From the NCBI GenBank assembly GCA_001179505.1, contig CDMY01000603.1, positions 62,001 through 126,000 of the forward strand: 64,000 nt of DNA, written 5' to 3'. Source of the DNA: Vitrella brassicaformis (taxonomy: Eukaryota; Sar; Vitrellaceae). The notes beneath the pieces are model-generated. The model was not told the origin of the DNA. It made no database searches and saw only the letters and a program-made list of their open reading frames with translations. How positions within the stretch are numbered: position 1 is the stretch's first letter; every line of letters starts with the position of its first letter. The translations under genes and the position numbers were made by a program. Shown piece after piece: positions 63,683 to 64,000 of this stretch.

Positions 63683-64000
63683 TGTTCACAGATAGCGTGT
63701 GCGCTTCGCGAGAGGATGGCTGACCTGCGGACATTTGCGCACAAGCTGCACGTGCTGTACCTGGTCCACGACGTCATACAAGTGAGGCTACAGTCAATCA
63801 AGGACAGATAGCTGCAGCAGTGGGGTGCTACCTCACACGCACAACCAACCAAAACGACTTAACGACTGCTGCGGTCTTGGTTGAACGAACTTACCCTCAT
63901 GGATGGATGGATTGATCGCAGAGCGAAGTGGCCGAACAGCCAGCGGTACACTCACCCGAACGACCCACTTACCCCACCCACCGCACCACCTCCCTCCCTC
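62421..64000 (+). CDS. CHERP: CHERP-like splicing factor (SURP + CID), 3' partial
   Basis: Exons 62421-62694, 62758-62951, 63090-63273, 63351-63401, 63490-63581, 63692-63781, possibly 63922 onward; the gene runs off the window. The Gln-rich N-terminus is followed by a SURP (SWAP) module: LKNVIERIADYVTKNGPQF and DPKFAFLSGGEGHDYFRF. A Pro-rich linker leads to the start of a CID domain: WSLEKKASGDNIRSGHQWM, then IACALRERMADLRTFAHKLH and LYLVHDVIQ. The SURP then CID order without a preceding RRM fits CHERP rather than U2SURP/SR140. CHERP acts with the U2 snRNP in splicing. The intron 63582-63691 has (CA)n at its start and (TG)n at its end. Confidence 0.85.

Overview
The window is nuclear DNA of a eukaryote with a compact, GC-rich, intron-dense genome. 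The best fit is a photosynthetic alveolate (chromerid alga, Vitrella-like). I infer this from the gene content, from signal-peptide-type leaders on plastid-type proteins (bL35, an alpha-carbonic anhydrase), from a secreted coiled-coil family of the dinoflagellate/chromerid kind, and from introns packed with (CA)n/(TG)n, (CAGA)n and (CATC)n microsatellites. No species marker is present, so the species call is inference. Gene models were built by hand from GT-AG (rarely GC-AG) splice sites that keep the reading frame.

Layout: Q/P-rich partial gene (+, to 1297); secreted coiled-coil protein (-, 2419-6046); unknown 421-aa protein (+, 6137-7561); MFS/Spinster-like transporter (-, 8178-11184); VPS28 of ESCRT-I (+, 11314-12364); membrane-anchored calcineurin-like phosphoesterase (-, 13037-16233); CDC48/p97 (+, 16508-20905); MGCGSS-starting, probably acylated unknown protein (-, 23248-25009); 1230-aa WD40 protein (+, 25251-29829); cullin-3 (-, 31688-36661); alpha-carbonic anhydrase with a long presequence (+, 37075-38977); polytopic membrane protein of unknown family (-, about 41519-44226); small acidic protein (-, 44625-45355); JMJD5/KDM8-like JmjC hydroxylase (+, 45536-47596); organellar bL35 (-, 48113-48559); tRNA-Asp(GTC) (-, 48728-48799); SH3+MYND protein (+, 49285-52489); a repeat-rich 4-kb gene-free stretch with a 1-kb direct duplication and an assembly gap; unknown 196-aa protein (-, 56802-57948); SMP/C2 lipid-transfer tether carrying an ILEI/FAM3-type domain (-, 58323-62229); CHERP-like SURP/CID splicing factor (+, 62421 to the window end).

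Genes alternate strand almost perfectly and form divergent pairs with 90-410 bp between start codons. Many of these intervals carry the octamer GCGAGCTT (or GCGAGCTA), which I propose as a shared promoter element. Several introns have complementary (AC)n and (GT)n tracts at their two ends and could fold so that the splice sites meet.

Functionally there is no operon logic, but ubiquitin and membrane traffic are well represented (CDC48, CUL3, VPS28, SMP/C2 tether), with plastid functions (CA, bL35) and RNA processing (CHERP). The most novel-looking item is the SMP-C2-ILEI-C2 fusion.
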